Below, in pieces: positions 18,700-27,820 of a DNA stretch of 59,296 nt. The stretch comes from Candidatus Pollutiaquabacter sp. (GTDB lineage: Bacteria > Bacteroidota > Bacteroidia > AKYH767-A > 2013-40CM-41-45), in the NCBI GenBank assembly GCA_947465495.1, contig CANIAS010000010.1:1-59296 (forward strand), read 5' to 3'. Numbering within the stretch: the first letter of the stretch is position 1; each line of letters begins with the position of its first letter. The notes beneath the pieces were generated by a model. The model saw only the letters and a program-made list of their open reading frames with translations. It was not told the DNA's origin and searched no databases. The position numbers and the translations under genes were made by a program.

Positions 18700-20130
18700 A
18701 TGCAGACTTCCATCCGTCTTTCCCCTACTTACAAATCTTCTGATTCGCTGATTCTGGTCATTGACGAAAAGAGCGGCTTACCTACCTCGTTGCTCTCCAA
18801 AGAAGAGGCTGATTTCGTTCGTCAAGAACTCAAAGCAGAGCGCAACAATGTCATTATCAACCAGTACCGCCGAATCATCGCCGTACACCAGTTGAGCAAG
18901 AAGAAAACCGGAGCCGCATTGTTGGAAGCCAGCCGTAAGACCGGAGATACCTTATTGAGCGCTTTTAACCGCGCCAAGAAGGAATCCGTAGTGATTGTGG
19001 ACGTGGCGGGCCATGGTCCTGCCGTGCTAGCATTGGCCGAAGGAATGGCCTTGGGCAATTACCAATTTCTGAAATACCGCACCAAAAGCAAAGAAACCAA
19101 CAGTGTCTTGAATATTCGGGTGCAGAGCACCGAGATCCGTAAGAAAGACATTGATCAATTGAACATCCTCATCGAATCTGTGTGCAAAGCACGCACATTC
19201 GTCAACGAACCACAATCGTATTTAACAGCTACCATTTTCGCCAATGAATTAGCAAAGATGGGACGCAAAGCAGGCATTCGTGTGGAAGTACTTCGTAAGC
19301 CCCGTATTAAAGCGTTAAAAATGGGCGGACTTTTAGCAGTTAATCAGGGAAGTCAACAGCCTCCAACTTTCACCGTGATGGAATACAAACCACGCAACGC
19401 GAAAAATAAAAAACCAATTGTGCTGGTCGGAAAAGGAGTTGTGTACGATACCGGTGGATTAAGTTTAAAGCCAACCGCTAACTCCATGGATTACATGAAA
19501 TGTGACATGGCGGGTGGAGCTGCTGTCGGTTGCGCCATCTATGCTATTGCAAAAGCAAAGCTACCGGTACACGTAGTCGCATTGATTCCCGCTACAGATA
19601 ATCGTCCGGGCGAGGATGCGTATACACCAGGCGACGTTGTAACCATGATGAGCGGCCATACGGTAGAAGTGTTGAATACGGATGCCGAAGGCCGAATGAT
19701 CTTAGCCGATGCTTTACATTATGCAAAAAAATATAAGCCGCAATTAGTCATGGACTTCGCCACGTTAACCGGTGCTGCAGCGGCGGCCATTGGCACGTAT
19801 GGTATCGTTTGCATGGGAACGGCGGAAGAAAAAGTAAAAGCAGAAATCCGTCAGGCTGGCGAGAACGTGTATGAGCGTCTGGCAGAGTTCCCTTTCTGGG
19901 AAGAATATGACGACCTGATTAAATCAGATATTGCAGACATGAAAAACATTGGCGGCCCTGCCGCGGGGGCAATTACCGCGGGGAAATTCTTAGCCCGTTA
20001 TACCGATTACCCTTGGATGCATTTCGACATCGCCGGACCGGCATGGCAAGCAGCCCCTTCCTCCTACCGCGGAAAAAACGGCACCGGCATAGGCGTTCGA
20101 ATGTTATTCGAGTATTTCAAGAACATATAA
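18700..20130 (+). CDS. Leucyl aminopeptidase, M17 family
   Basis: M17 enzymes are cytoplasmic dizinc aminopeptidases. The catalytic domain is complete: VGKGVVYDTGGLSLKP with the catalytic lysine and metal ligands, MDYMKCDMAGGAAVG, ALIPATDNRPG, the signature NTDAEGRMILADALHYA and MDFATLTGAA, and a normal C-terminus (WMHFDIAGPAW). An open frame extends upstream to TTG at 18595, but ATG at 18700 gives a normal N-terminus (MQTSIRLSPTY) and 476 residues. A near-consensus -7 box, TAAATTTA, sits at 683-690 of the same kilobase (18683-18690). The N-terminal substrate domain is less conserved than the catalytic one. Confidence 0.92.
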   Translation: MQTSIRLSPTYKSSDSLILVIDEKSGLPTSLLSKEEADFVRQELKAERNNVIINQYRRIIAVHQLSKKKTGAALLEASRKTGDTLLSAFNRAKKESVVIVDVAGHGPAVLALAEGMALGNYQFLKYRTKSKETNSVLNIRVQSTEIRKKDIDQLNILIESVCKARTFVNEPQSYLTATIFANELAKMGRKAGIRVEVLRKPRIKALKMGGLLAVNQGSQQPPTFTVMEYKPRNAKNKKPIVLVGKGVVYDTGGLSLKPTANSMDYMKCDMAGGAAVGCAIYAIAKAKLPVHVVALIPATDNRPGEDAYTPGDVVTMMSGHTVEVLNTDAEGRMILADALHYAKKYKPQLVMDFATLTGAAAAAIGTYGIVCMGTAEEKVKAEIRQAGENVYERLAEFPFWEEYDDLIKSDIADMKNIGGPAAGAITAGKFLARYTDYPWMHFDIAGPAWQAAPSSYRGKNGTGIGVRMLFEYFKNI

Positions 20131-20193
20131 TTCGATTCAAAAGACATTTCATTTTCATACACCACCACGTTACTTTTATAACTTAAACTCCCG

Positions 20194-21264
20194 ATGAGCA
20201 ACAACGAAACAGAAGGACAGATCAAGATCGGTATCACCTGTGGTGATGTAAACGGCGTAGGATTAGAAGTAATCATGAAAACGTTTTTAGATGCACGGAT
20301 GCACCAAATCTGCACACCAATCATCTATGCCAGTAATAAACTTGTTTCGCATCAACGCAAATTATTGAACCTCGTCGATTTCCAATATCAGACAATTAAA
20401 TCGAGTAGCGAAGCGATTCTTCGCAAAACGAATGTGGTCAACTGCTGGGAAGAGGACGTAGTTGTGGATTTCGGAAAACCATCCGAAATAAGCGGTCAAT
20501 TTGCTTTTCGATCGCTAGAAGCTGCTATCAAAGACTTGAAAGATGGTCACATTGATGCATTGGTCACTGCACCTATTAACAAGAATACCATTCAAAGCAA
20601 AGACTTCAACTTTGCCGGTCATACAGAATACTTCGCCCACCAATATGGCGTAAAAGAACCATTGATGTTTCTGGTGAGTGACCGACTAAAAGTGGCTCTC
20701 GTGGTAGGACATGTGCCTATAAAGGATGTGAGTAATCATCTTTCCGTAGACAAGATCGTTTCCAAGTTGAAGACCATGACGCAGTCGCTAAAGCGCGATT
20801 TCGGCGTACGTAAACCACGCATTGCTGTGTTGGGCCTCAATCCACACGCCGGTGATAATGGCCTCATAGGAAAAGAAGAGCAAGAGATCATTCAACCCGC
20901 TATCAAGAAGTGCTTCGATGAAGGCATGTTCGTTTATGGGCCTTATGCAGCCGATGGGTTTTTCGGCTCAAGCGCCTACGATCAATTCGACGCAGTGCTA
21001 GCGATGTACCATGATCAAGGACTTGCACCATTTAAGGCGTTAAGTTTCTCGTCGGGTGTTAATTTCACCGCAGGCTTGCCGATTGTACGGACCTCTCCCG
21101 ACCATGGCACTGCCTATGATATCGCAGGCAAAGGCACTGCCAATGAAGGCTCCATTCGCGATGCCATCTATTTAGCCATTGATATTCTACGCAAGCGCGA
21201 AGAGTTCGATCGTATCACTGCAAATCCGTTGGCCTTTTCAAAGCAATCCAGAGAACGGGAATAA
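20194..21264 (+). CDS. pdxA: 4-hydroxythreonine-4-phosphate dehydrogenase
   Basis: PdxA oxidises 4-phosphohydroxy-threonine in pyridoxal phosphate synthesis. The 356-residue protein starts with IKIGITCGDVNGVGLEV. The substrate and metal-site segments are visible: VTAPINKNTI, FAGHTEYFA, GLNPHAGDNGLIG and MYHDQGLAPFKAL, each with the expected histidine, and RTSPDHGTAYDIAGKGTA near the end. Spacing from the aminopeptidase stop is 63 bases, so the genes may share a transcript or use the near-consensus box TACTTTTA (20171-20178). Confidence 0.95.
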   Translation: MSNNETEGQIKIGITCGDVNGVGLEVIMKTFLDARMHQICTPIIYASNKLVSHQRKLLNLVDFQYQTIKSSSEAILRKTNVVNCWEEDVVVDFGKPSEISGQFAFRSLEAAIKDLKDGHIDALVTAPINKNTIQSKDFNFAGHTEYFAHQYGVKEPLMFLVSDRLKVALVVGHVPIKDVSNHLSVDKIVSKLKTMTQSLKRDFGVRKPRIAVLGLNPHAGDNGLIGKEEQEIIQPAIKKCFDEGMFVYGPYAADGFFGSSAYDQFDAVLAMYHDQGLAPFKALSFSSGVNFTAGLPIVRTSPDHGTAYDIAGKGTANEGSIRDAIYLAIDILRKREEFDRITANPLAFSKQSRERE

Positions 21265-21386
21265 TTCTCAGTAAGTAGATTTCCGCTAACGTAAAGCGTT
21301 GAATGCATGCTTCTCTAACTAATTTTTTTGTCCAGGATGAGAAGTAGCACTACCATTGAAATGCGTTGATAGCATTTCTTGGTTTA

Positions 21387-22637
21387 TTACTCCACGGCCA
21401 ATTTCTTGATAAACTGACGCGACGCTGCGGTAATTGATAATTGATAAACGCCTTTGGATAGCCCTTGAAGGTCCAGCAACATTTCTTGCTCGTCAACATG
21501 GTACTTAACGATAACGGCTCTTCCAGTTGCATCGTAAAGCGTGATGTTCTGAATATCCTCACTGCACCGAACCATGCACCGATCACTGGCTGGGTTAGGG
21601 AAAACCTCGACTTGTTCATTCGATGAAACTACTGCTATACCTGTGCTGATAAATGTGTTTGGCAATGGGTTCAAATTGCTTGGGGTACAACCCAGCTGCG
21701 AATACAAGAAATTACTGACGAACTGAACCGTAGTATCCATGTAGGAGGTATTGGACAGGTAAGGCACGTGATCCGAACCGAAGTAGGTATACATGACATT
21801 GGGAAGGCCAATCAAATCAGCATACTCGTTAATGGCATAACTTCCATCAACTACCATTAACGGATAAGCACCAAACAAATAAATAGTAGCCGTACTATAA
21901 GGAACTACCTGATCGGCTGTTCCGTGCATGCTACAAAGGGGCTCATCCGTTGGGTGAATATAGGTCTTGTTGCCGAGTGCTCCACAAAGATTTACCACAG
22001 CAGAAACATCTGAAGAATAACCAGGATTACCACTGTCACCTTCCAAATTTCCTAACGCAACCGTATCGATATCTGCAGGGATTTCGCTTACTTCATCCAA
22101 GTACGCTAAGTGCATCGCCGTAAAAGCCCCAGCCGAACTTCCGCCTGCAATCACAAGCATTGGGTCAATTTTATAGATGTTGGCAGTAGCAGCATCCTTG
22201 CGGAAATACCGAATGGCTGCTTTCATGTCTTGAACTGCACGATAAACCGCTTGAGTAGCTCCTTGTTGATTGGCAGGAATCGGAATTCCCAATCGGTAAT
22301 TGATCGAAGCGCAAACATATCCACGCTTGGCAAATCGGTTACACAAAGCGACCATGTCGTTATCAATCTTGGTCCCGGTCACAAAACTACCACCGTGTAC
22401 CCATACAATTAGCGGACGCATCAAAGCGGTATCACCCGTCGGCTCGTAAATATCCATGGTTAATTGAGTGATGAAACCGGACGAATTGATGTTGGAGCCA
22501 TAGGTCACGTTCGATGTGGTGGTCACCGCTGAAAACACTTCCGTATCATACCTTCCGGAAGCACAATCAATAATTGTTTGTGCATTGGTCGACAATAGAC
22601 AGAAAAACAGGAAGAGGAAGGAGTAGGTCTTTTTCAT
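21387..22637 (-). CDS. Secreted alpha/beta hydrolase (carboxylesterase-like) with T9SS sorting domain
   Basis: The 416-residue protein has a signal peptide (MKKTYSFLFLFFCLLSTNAQ), an alpha/beta hydrolase domain and a T9SS type A C-terminus (VFPNPASDRCMVRC, LSKGVYQLSITAASRQFIKKLAVE). The active site is complete: oxyanion-hole HGG at residues 81-83, nucleophile Ser168 in GGSSAG, a likely acid at Asp242 (GTADQVVP) and His290 in GSDHVPYL. The fold resembles BD-FAE/carboxylesterases that act on small esters. It is the shorter of two adjacent paralogues, and is separated from the other by a terminator, so it probably has its own promoter. Confidence 0.85.
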   Translation of the reverse strand: MKKTYSFLFLFFCLLSTNAQTIIDCASGRYDTEVFSAVTTTSNVTYGSNINSSGFITQLTMDIYEPTGDTALMRPLIVWVHGGSFVTGTKIDNDMVALCNRFAKRGYVCASINYRLGIPIPANQQGATQAVYRAVQDMKAAIRYFRKDAATANIYKIDPMLVIAGGSSAGAFTAMHLAYLDEVSEIPADIDTVALGNLEGDSGNPGYSSDVSAVVNLCGALGNKTYIHPTDEPLCSMHGTADQVVPYSTATIYLFGAYPLMVVDGSYAINEYADLIGLPNVMYTYFGSDHVPYLSNTSYMDTTVQFVSNFLYSQLGCTPSNLNPLPNTFISTGIAVVSSNEQVEVFPNPASDRCMVRCSEDIQNITLYDATGRAVIVKYHVDEQEMLLDLQGLSKGVYQLSITAASRQFIKKLAVE

Positions 22638-22668
22638 GGCGAAAATTTACGGCTAAAATCGACACGAA

Positions 22669-22701
22669 CGAAAAAAGGGCCGCCTTTTCGGGCGACCCTT
22701 C
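22669..22701 (-). terminator. Rho-independent terminator after the pseudo-esterase gene
   Basis: The minus strand forms a stem AAGGG-CGCC / GGCG-CCCTT with one mismatch and a six-base loop (22675-22700), followed by a run of T residues. It lies 23 bases past the stop of the gene ending at 22723 and before the next start at 22637, so it separates the two paralogues. Confidence 0.75.
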
Positions 22702-22722
22702 TAAAAATAAATGGATAAGGTA

Positions 22723-24267
22723 TTAGTTAACTACCAGCTTCTTGGTCACTTCACCAGCATCGAAACCGATTTTAACTGTATAAAGTCCTCTTGAAAGATC
22801 CATACCGCGGAAAGAGTAAGATGCTTTTTCCCGAACACTGATTTCACGAATCAAACGACCGCTAATATCACTCACACGAATGTATTGAGGTTCACCAGCT
22901 ACTTCACGCAAATCAACCGTGAATTCTCCATTGGACGGATTGGGGAACACAGATACTTTAGCTGCCTCTTGCTCGATGTTGTTTACACCGGTCAACAATC
23001 CAAGACAATACACAATGCGAGGATTCACATAATTTTGAATCGTATCGATGTAGGCAAGGGCTTTCGCTTTTGACATATCAGGATTGGTCGCCAAACCGTT
23101 CATGTAAGCTTGGGTACCTGCAGCAGCCGGCTGGCCAATAACTTGTGCGAACAAGGTCAAGGAGGTAGAATCATACCACTCCCATGGACCAGACTGAACG
23201 AAAGGATCAGTGTTGAATGGATACAAACCATCCTGACCACCGTTCATCATGTTTGCCTGTTGAGTGTATGGATCCGTAAAACCAGCATTGTTGAAGCAAT
23301 TGTTGTTACCATAGGCATTTGCAGTAGCTACTGCAACTGCACTTCCACTTACATCAACAACATATTGTGGCGGCTGAGTAGGAACGTATACCGGACCATT
23401 GCCAAATGGCGCAAAAGGATCGCCCGTAACGTGGAACGCTACAAGAGGCGCATCACCAGGAGACATCCAGGTACTATCGCCCAGTGCGCCTCCCATGTTA
23501 AAGACAAAACTGACGCGGTTATTGTAACCCACGTGGTTATTCGGATAATTAACCGTGGTGTCACCACCATAGCCATCCCAGTCGCCCCAAATCTGAGGAA
23601 TTACATAGGACTGTCCAGCAACGAACCCGTAAGAAGGATTGGATGAATTAGAAATAAATTTAGGCAAGTAAAGTTCACCTACATTATCCACGGTTGCATA
23701 ACCCATGGCCACGTAACCACCAGTACCTTGTCCGCCTAGAATGATGTTGGCAGTATCAACACGAAATGGATTACCATTCACTGTTGCTTCTTCCCGGAAG
23801 TAGCGTACACACGCCTTTGCATCTTGCATCGCACGGTACACCGCCTGAAGGAGTGATCCAGTGCGGACATCCTGGTCTGAGCTGACCGGATTCCAGCCGA
23901 GACGGTAAGACATTGCCGCCACAACATAACCGCGACGTGCAAACTGTTTGCACATTTCAACTACAGTACTGTCGTAACGACTACCTGTAGGATTGGCGTT
24001 AATGACCGGAGGAAGAAAGCTCCCCGTGTGCATATAAATAATTAATGGACGTTCAGCTTGTCCGTCGCCGGCAGGCTCATACACGTCCATGGTGAGGTTC
24101 TTCATTACAGGAGCACCTGTCAGTACTTCCTTGTTCATTCCATAGACTACACTGGGAGTTACTTGAACGGATTGGAATACCTCGTTCAAATAACGCTGAG
24201 CGCTGGCGGTCTGCACAATGGCAAGCAACGCAAACGCCGATAACATGGCGGGTAAAAATTTTCTCAT
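22723..24267 (-). CDS. Secreted alpha/beta hydrolase paralogue with lost catalytic residues, T9SS sorting domain
   Basis: The 514-residue protein is a paralogue of the neighbouring esterase: signal peptide MRKFLPAMLSAFALLAIVQTASAQ in full agreement of layout, matching segments such as MDVYEPAGDG, RRGYVVAAMSYRLGW and AVYRAMQDAKACVRYF, and a T9SS type A end (VFPNPSNGEFTVDL, LSRGLYTVKIGFDAGEVTKKLVVN). The catalytic parts are altered. The oxyanion HGG is HTG (80-82), the nucleophile elbow GSSAG is GQGTG so Ser is Gly181, and no His motif equivalent to DHVPYL is found. It is probably not an active hydrolase; it may bind a ligand or serve as a structural protein. The middle contains an extra 80 or so residues (VPTQPPQYVVDVSG to SGPWEWYDST). 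Confidence 0.82.
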   Translation of the reverse strand: MRKFLPAMLSAFALLAIVQTASAQRYLNEVFQSVQVTPSVVYGMNKEVLTGAPVMKNLTMDVYEPAGDGQAERPLIIYMHTGSFLPPVINANPTGSRYDSTVVEMCKQFARRGYVVAAMSYRLGWNPVSSDQDVRTGSLLQAVYRAMQDAKACVRYFREEATVNGNPFRVDTANIILGGQGTGGYVAMGYATVDNVGELYLPKFISNSSNPSYGFVAGQSYVIPQIWGDWDGYGGDTTVNYPNNHVGYNNRVSFVFNMGGALGDSTWMSPGDAPLVAFHVTGDPFAPFGNGPVYVPTQPPQYVVDVSGSAVAVATANAYGNNNCFNNAGFTDPYTQQANMMNGGQDGLYPFNTDPFVQSGPWEWYDSTSLTLFAQVIGQPAAAGTQAYMNGLATNPDMSKAKALAYIDTIQNYVNPRIVYCLGLLTGVNNIEQEAAKVSVFPNPSNGEFTVDLREVAGEPQYIRVSDISGRLIREISVREKASYSFRGMDLSRGLYTVKIGFDAGEVTKKLVVN

Positions 24268-24342
24268 GACGGTTGATTTAGTTTCCCGTAAAGCTACAGA
24301 AATTCCTTCACGCGCAAAATGTCAACCGCCTGAACTTGGCCA

Positions 24343-27162
24343 TCAATTATTCAATGCTACAAGAATGGAAAAATAGGCCATTCGGCCAACCAGCGGACCG
24401 CCAAAAACCTCATAATGAAGGTTATTCATAAGGTTAGTACATCCTACCTTAAAGGTCGATTTCATTTTGGGAACTCGTTTACTGACCTGCGTATCGACCA
24501 ATCCATAGCTTTCGATTTCGCCACTGAACTGGGGGGAGCCTTCAAAAAGAAATCCCTGTACCCATTTGTAATTGACACTGAATCCGAAATTCTTGACTTC
24601 CAATTTATTGAATAATGCGGTTTCAATGTCACGGCCACTAAGGCCTATGTTAAATTTATGCAGCGGTGTATTGAATGCCGGAATCAGGGGGTCGTCTGAG
24701 CCACGCTTGTCCAATTGGTTCCAGGAATAATTTCCGTTTACCGTCAGGAATTTTCCAACGAAATAATTAAGTCCAATGGAGAAACCTTGCGTGTTAACCA
24801 GGTCTTCGGCGTTACTGGCAATTCGAAACACATTGTATACCGTCAACTCATAGGTGTTGAAAATAGTCTTTGAAAGATCCGCGTCCACACCAATACGATA
24901 ACCAATGAAATCGCGGTAGATACTGTAATAATAATTCGCATCGAGGTATAGTTTATTAAACAGGGTAGCGCGGTATCCCAATTCAAAGGTTTTAACTTTT
25001 TCAGGTCGTACAGGATCGAGGTTGAAGAATTGTAAATATTGTGGCTGATTTCGATTGTCGAAAAAATCGCCCACAGATCCTGGAGTTAACAACGAATCAT
25101 ACCCCGTTGTATTACCAATCAGGATTGCCCGACCCACATTGTAATATAAATACTGGTCCGTAAGTGTGGGATTGCGAATGGCGGAGGAGAATGAAAAACG
25201 GAGAACGTTATTGGCATTGGGAGTATAGACCAGTGACGCTGCCGGTGAAACCAATGGATCAAAATTTTGATTTTTGTCAAAGCGAAGCGTCGCACTCAAC
25301 TTCAACTTGTCTTCCAAGAAATTTTTATCGGCACCTGCATACAAACCAAATTCAGAATTAGTAATCATTTGTCCGGAGGTATCGCTGAAGATTGTCCCTT
25401 GGGAATTTGGATGGTACATGCGATAACTTCCGCCCAATCGGGCTCCTGAAAGTCCTTTCACAGTTAACAAGTACTCCCCTTGCACATGGTACAAGGCAGA
25501 CTTATCGTAGAAACGGGACCCCCCTTCAGAAAAAGATTTGCGAGAAGTAATGGAAGAGAACGCCGAATCGAAGCGAGCTGTTCCTGGCGCGAAGTAAGGG
25601 ACAAAGTCTCGGTTAGGATCACTGAACGCATCAGCATACGCGCGCGATAAATCATGATACTTGGTTAGTGTATCATAATAGTTTGTCATCAGAAATGGAT
25701 TGATGGCCGTCAGGTATTCCTCATACGTTGGATAATTGGAGGATTGCGGATACCCCGGTAATCCACGCATTTTATTGAACACGCCGTTGGATGACCAATA
25801 ATTACGATAGTATTCACTCCAGAATTTATCCGGCTTAGACGCTTGCTGCAACAGCAATGCTGTAAAAAAGGCGTCGTACGAATCACCAGCATCTTCGTTG
25901 GTGGCATATGCTCGGATGAAGAACTTATCCTGCTGACGGACTTCGACACGGTTTTGAAAAAAGAGAATATCTTTCAGACTATAACGGTTGTCCCCCTGGT
26001 AAACGGTAGTGCCTGTTCCAAAAGAACTCGACAGGATGGCCTCCACCTTACTATTCAACTTGTAATGAAATGCAGCACTGGTCTTGATGTTTTGCGTGTT
26101 GTAATCGACGAGATCCTTTTCACGGTAACCGGTGCGGTAATAGGTCATCAGCCCTGGATTGGTAGCTGGCTGACCATTGAAATTACTGGTAAGATAATAT
26201 TCATCACCATAAATATTGACGGCATCATACCCTCCAGGATTGTTTACGCCATCGGGTGATTGAGGAGTAGGATTCATATTATCCGCTTCCCAATCGTTGG
26301 CTTTTAAGGCAAATATATTCAGCTTATATCCGAATTTATCTTCGCCTCGTTTGTTTTTAAACACCTGCGCCCATCGGATGGATGTCTCCAATAAGTTGCG
26401 TTCACCAACTTTGGCGGAAACTTCAAGTCCAGGTTTTACAAACGGACTTCGTGTCTGAATATTAATAACCCCGTTGAATGCATTCGGTCCATAAAACGCC
26501 GTACTCGCTCCTGCAACGAGATCTACTTTAAGTACATCCAGTTCCGGTGCGCCTAAAAAATTCCCCAAGGAAAAATTCAATCCAGGCGATTGATTGTCGA
26601 CCCCATCTATAATTTGCAAAGAACGTACGGGAGAGGTGGAATTAAATCCGCGTGTGTTGATAACGGTGAAACCTAGCGAAGCCGTTGTAAGATCAACACC
26701 TTTGAGTGACCCCAATGCCTGATAAAATGACACCTGTGGCGATTCCTTGATGGCAATGATATCCATGGATTCAACGGTCAACGGGGCCTCTTTTTGCTTT
26801 TCAGAAATTCGACTTCCAGTGACCTCCACACTTTTTAATTCAACTTCCTTGGAACGCATTTTTACCATGACCGCTTTAGAAAAATCGGTGACCGTAATTT
26901 CCTGCGGAGAATAACCTACATACGAAAAAACCAAAACAACAGGTGGTTGGCGGTTAGGCTCAAATTCAAACTTGCCATCAATATCGGTAGAAGCACCGAT
27001 GGGTGTCCCTTTCAACGTAACGACAGCCCCAATGATAGTTTCACCAGAAGCTAGATCACGAACAACACCACTGACTTTCTGAGCGGTTGTTGTCATAGTG
27101 CTGACACAAACAGCACAAATAAGAAGGAATAACCGGAGTCGGTAATAGTAAAGCTTGTTCAT
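24343..27162 (-). CDS. TonB-dependent outer-membrane receptor
   Basis: The 939-residue protein has a signal peptide ending near TTTAQ, a carboxypeptidase-regulatory-like domain (VSGVVRDLASGETIIGAVV, STDIDGKFEF), a plug (VEVTGSRISEKQKEAP, VINTRGFNSTSPVRSL, QIIDGVDNQSPGLN) and a long beta-barrel (NAFNGVINIQTRSPF onward). Barrel size fits a nutrient transporter of unknown substrate. There is no SusD-like gene next to it, so it is not a standard SusCD pair. A perfect 8-base inverted repeat abuts the start codon (see the separate entry). It is 67 bases downstream of the biotin carrier gene on the same strand. Confidence 0.9.
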   Translation of the reverse strand: MNKLYYYRLRLFLLICAVCVSTMTTTAQKVSGVVRDLASGETIIGAVVTLKGTPIGASTDIDGKFEFEPNRQPPVVLVFSYVGYSPQEITVTDFSKAVMVKMRSKEVELKSVEVTGSRISEKQKEAPLTVESMDIIAIKESPQVSFYQALGSLKGVDLTTASLGFTVINTRGFNSTSPVRSLQIIDGVDNQSPGLNFSLGNFLGAPELDVLKVDLVAGASTAFYGPNAFNGVINIQTRSPFVKPGLEVSAKVGERNLLETSIRWAQVFKNKRGEDKFGYKLNIFALKANDWEADNMNPTPQSPDGVNNPGGYDAVNIYGDEYYLTSNFNGQPATNPGLMTYYRTGYREKDLVDYNTQNIKTSAAFHYKLNSKVEAILSSSFGTGTTVYQGDNRYSLKDILFFQNRVEVRQQDKFFIRAYATNEDAGDSYDAFFTALLLQQASKPDKFWSEYYRNYWSSNGVFNKMRGLPGYPQSSNYPTYEEYLTAINPFLMTNYYDTLTKYHDLSRAYADAFSDPNRDFVPYFAPGTARFDSAFSSITSRKSFSEGGSRFYDKSALYHVQGEYLLTVKGLSGARLGGSYRMYHPNSQGTIFSDTSGQMITNSEFGLYAGADKNFLEDKLKLSATLRFDKNQNFDPLVSPAASLVYTPNANNVLRFSFSSAIRNPTLTDQYLYYNVGRAILIGNTTGYDSLLTPGSVGDFFDNRNQPQYLQFFNLDPVRPEKVKTFELGYRATLFNKLYLDANYYYSIYRDFIGYRIGVDADLSKTIFNTYELTVYNVFRIASNAEDLVNTQGFSIGLNYFVGKFLTVNGNYSWNQLDKRGSDDPLIPAFNTPLHKFNIGLSGRDIETALFNKLEVKNFGFSVNYKWVQGFLFEGSPQFSGEIESYGLVDTQVSKRVPKMKSTFKVGCTNLMNNLHYEVFGGPLVGRMAYFSILVALNN

Positions 27163-27184
27163 CCTTTCAAACCTACTTGAAAGG
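27163..27184 (-). promoter_or_regulatory. Perfect inverted repeat touching the TonB receptor start codon
   Basis: On the minus strand CCTTTCAA, a six-base spacer and TTGAAAGG lie directly before the ATG at 27162. The right arm includes the GAAAGG that would act as a Shine-Dalgarno, and an exact TAnnTTTG box (27168-27175, TAGGTTTG) is inside it. It could be a hairpin that hides the ribosome site or a protein-binding operator. Confidence 0.5.
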
Positions 27185-27229
27185 AATCAAATTATAAAAC
27201 GCACCAGTAGGATTTTATACACAATGCCG

Positions 27230-27727
27230 TCAACCCATGGTGATCATCACCTGGTTCTTTTCGACTTTATCGCCTTTGGCAACGGCAATTTTTTTGATCA
27301 TACCATCCGAAGCTGCTTTGATAATATTCTCCATTTTCATCGCTTCCAACACAAGAATTGGATCCCCTTTAGCAACAGGCTGCCCTTCGGAAACAAGGAT
27401 ATTCAAAACTAAACCGGGCATCGGAGCCTTCAGATCATTGGCCTTTTTTCCGGCAGTTCTATCAATTCCCATCTCGCGAAGCAGTTCGTCATACTTATCG
27501 CGAACCTGCACTTGAAAAACAGCATTATTCACCTTGATCGTAAACAACTTCTCTTCCGTATTAACATGCAGTACTTCTGCTGTGTAGGAGCGATTATCAC
27601 GGATTATATGAAAGCGATCTTTCTTAAATTCGATGATATCCGCATCAAACGATACGCCGTTAATGCTGTTTTTGGCGCCCTCGGACTCAATTCCGAACTC
27701 TTGGTTATTAATGTAAGCCTTATACAT
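27230..27727 (-). CDS. Biotin/lipoyl attachment protein, biotin carboxyl carrier subunit
   Basis: The 165-residue protein ends in a biotin-accepting domain with the signature EAMKMEN (the lysine carries biotin), preceded by LKAPMPGLVLNILVSEGQPVAKGD and followed by IKKIAVAKGDKVEKNQ. The N-terminal 85 residues form a beta-rich region like the BT domain of acyl-CoA carboxylases. Proteins like this serve propionyl-CoA, pyruvate or acetyl-CoA carboxylase complexes. No biotin carboxylase or carboxyltransferase gene is adjacent, so the partner is encoded elsewhere. Its start lies 9 bases from an exact promoter -7 box. Confidence 0.85.
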   Translation of the reverse strand: MYKAYINNQEFGIESEGAKNSINGVSFDADIIEFKKDRFHIIRDNRSYTAEVLHVNTEEKLFTIKVNNAVFQVQVRDKYDELLREMGIDRTAGKKANDLKAPMPGLVLNILVSEGQPVAKGDPILVLEAMKMENIIKAASDGMIKKIAVAKGDKVEKNQVMITMG

Positions 27728-27735
27728 AATCCCTC

Positions 27736-27743
27736 CAAAGATA
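27736..27743 (-). promoter_or_regulatory. Predicted -7 promoter box of the biotin carrier gene
   Basis: The minus strand reads TATCTTTG, an exact TAnnTTTG match, 8 bases before the ATG at 27727. Transcription would start within a few bases of the start codon, giving an almost leaderless message. The divergent aminopeptidase gene has the same 8-base box (27794-27801) on the other strand. Confidence 0.4.
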
Positions 27744-27793
27744 CGTCAAAAGCTTCAAATTAATGACGTGTGGAATCATGTACCCGTTCCCCT

Positions 27794-27801
27794 TATCTTT
27801 G
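27794..27801 (+). promoter_or_regulatory. Predicted -7 promoter box of the M1 aminopeptidase operon
   Basis: TATCTTTG matches TAnnTTTG exactly. TGTG at 27769-27772 lies 21 bases upstream, one base off the -33 TTTG. Predicted transcription starts near 27808, giving a 13-base leader before the GTG start at 27821. Confidence 0.45.
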
Positions 27802-27820
27802 AAGCAAAAGACCTACTTCC

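Noticed and set aside
21357-21380. Short hairpin AAATGC / GCATTT downstream of the esterase gene
   Set aside because: Only six pairs and no T-run on either strand; not a convincing terminator.
24343-27162. SusC/SusD-type polysaccharide utilisation locus
   Set aside because: No SusD-like lipoprotein or glycoside hydrolase is present near any of the three TonB receptors.
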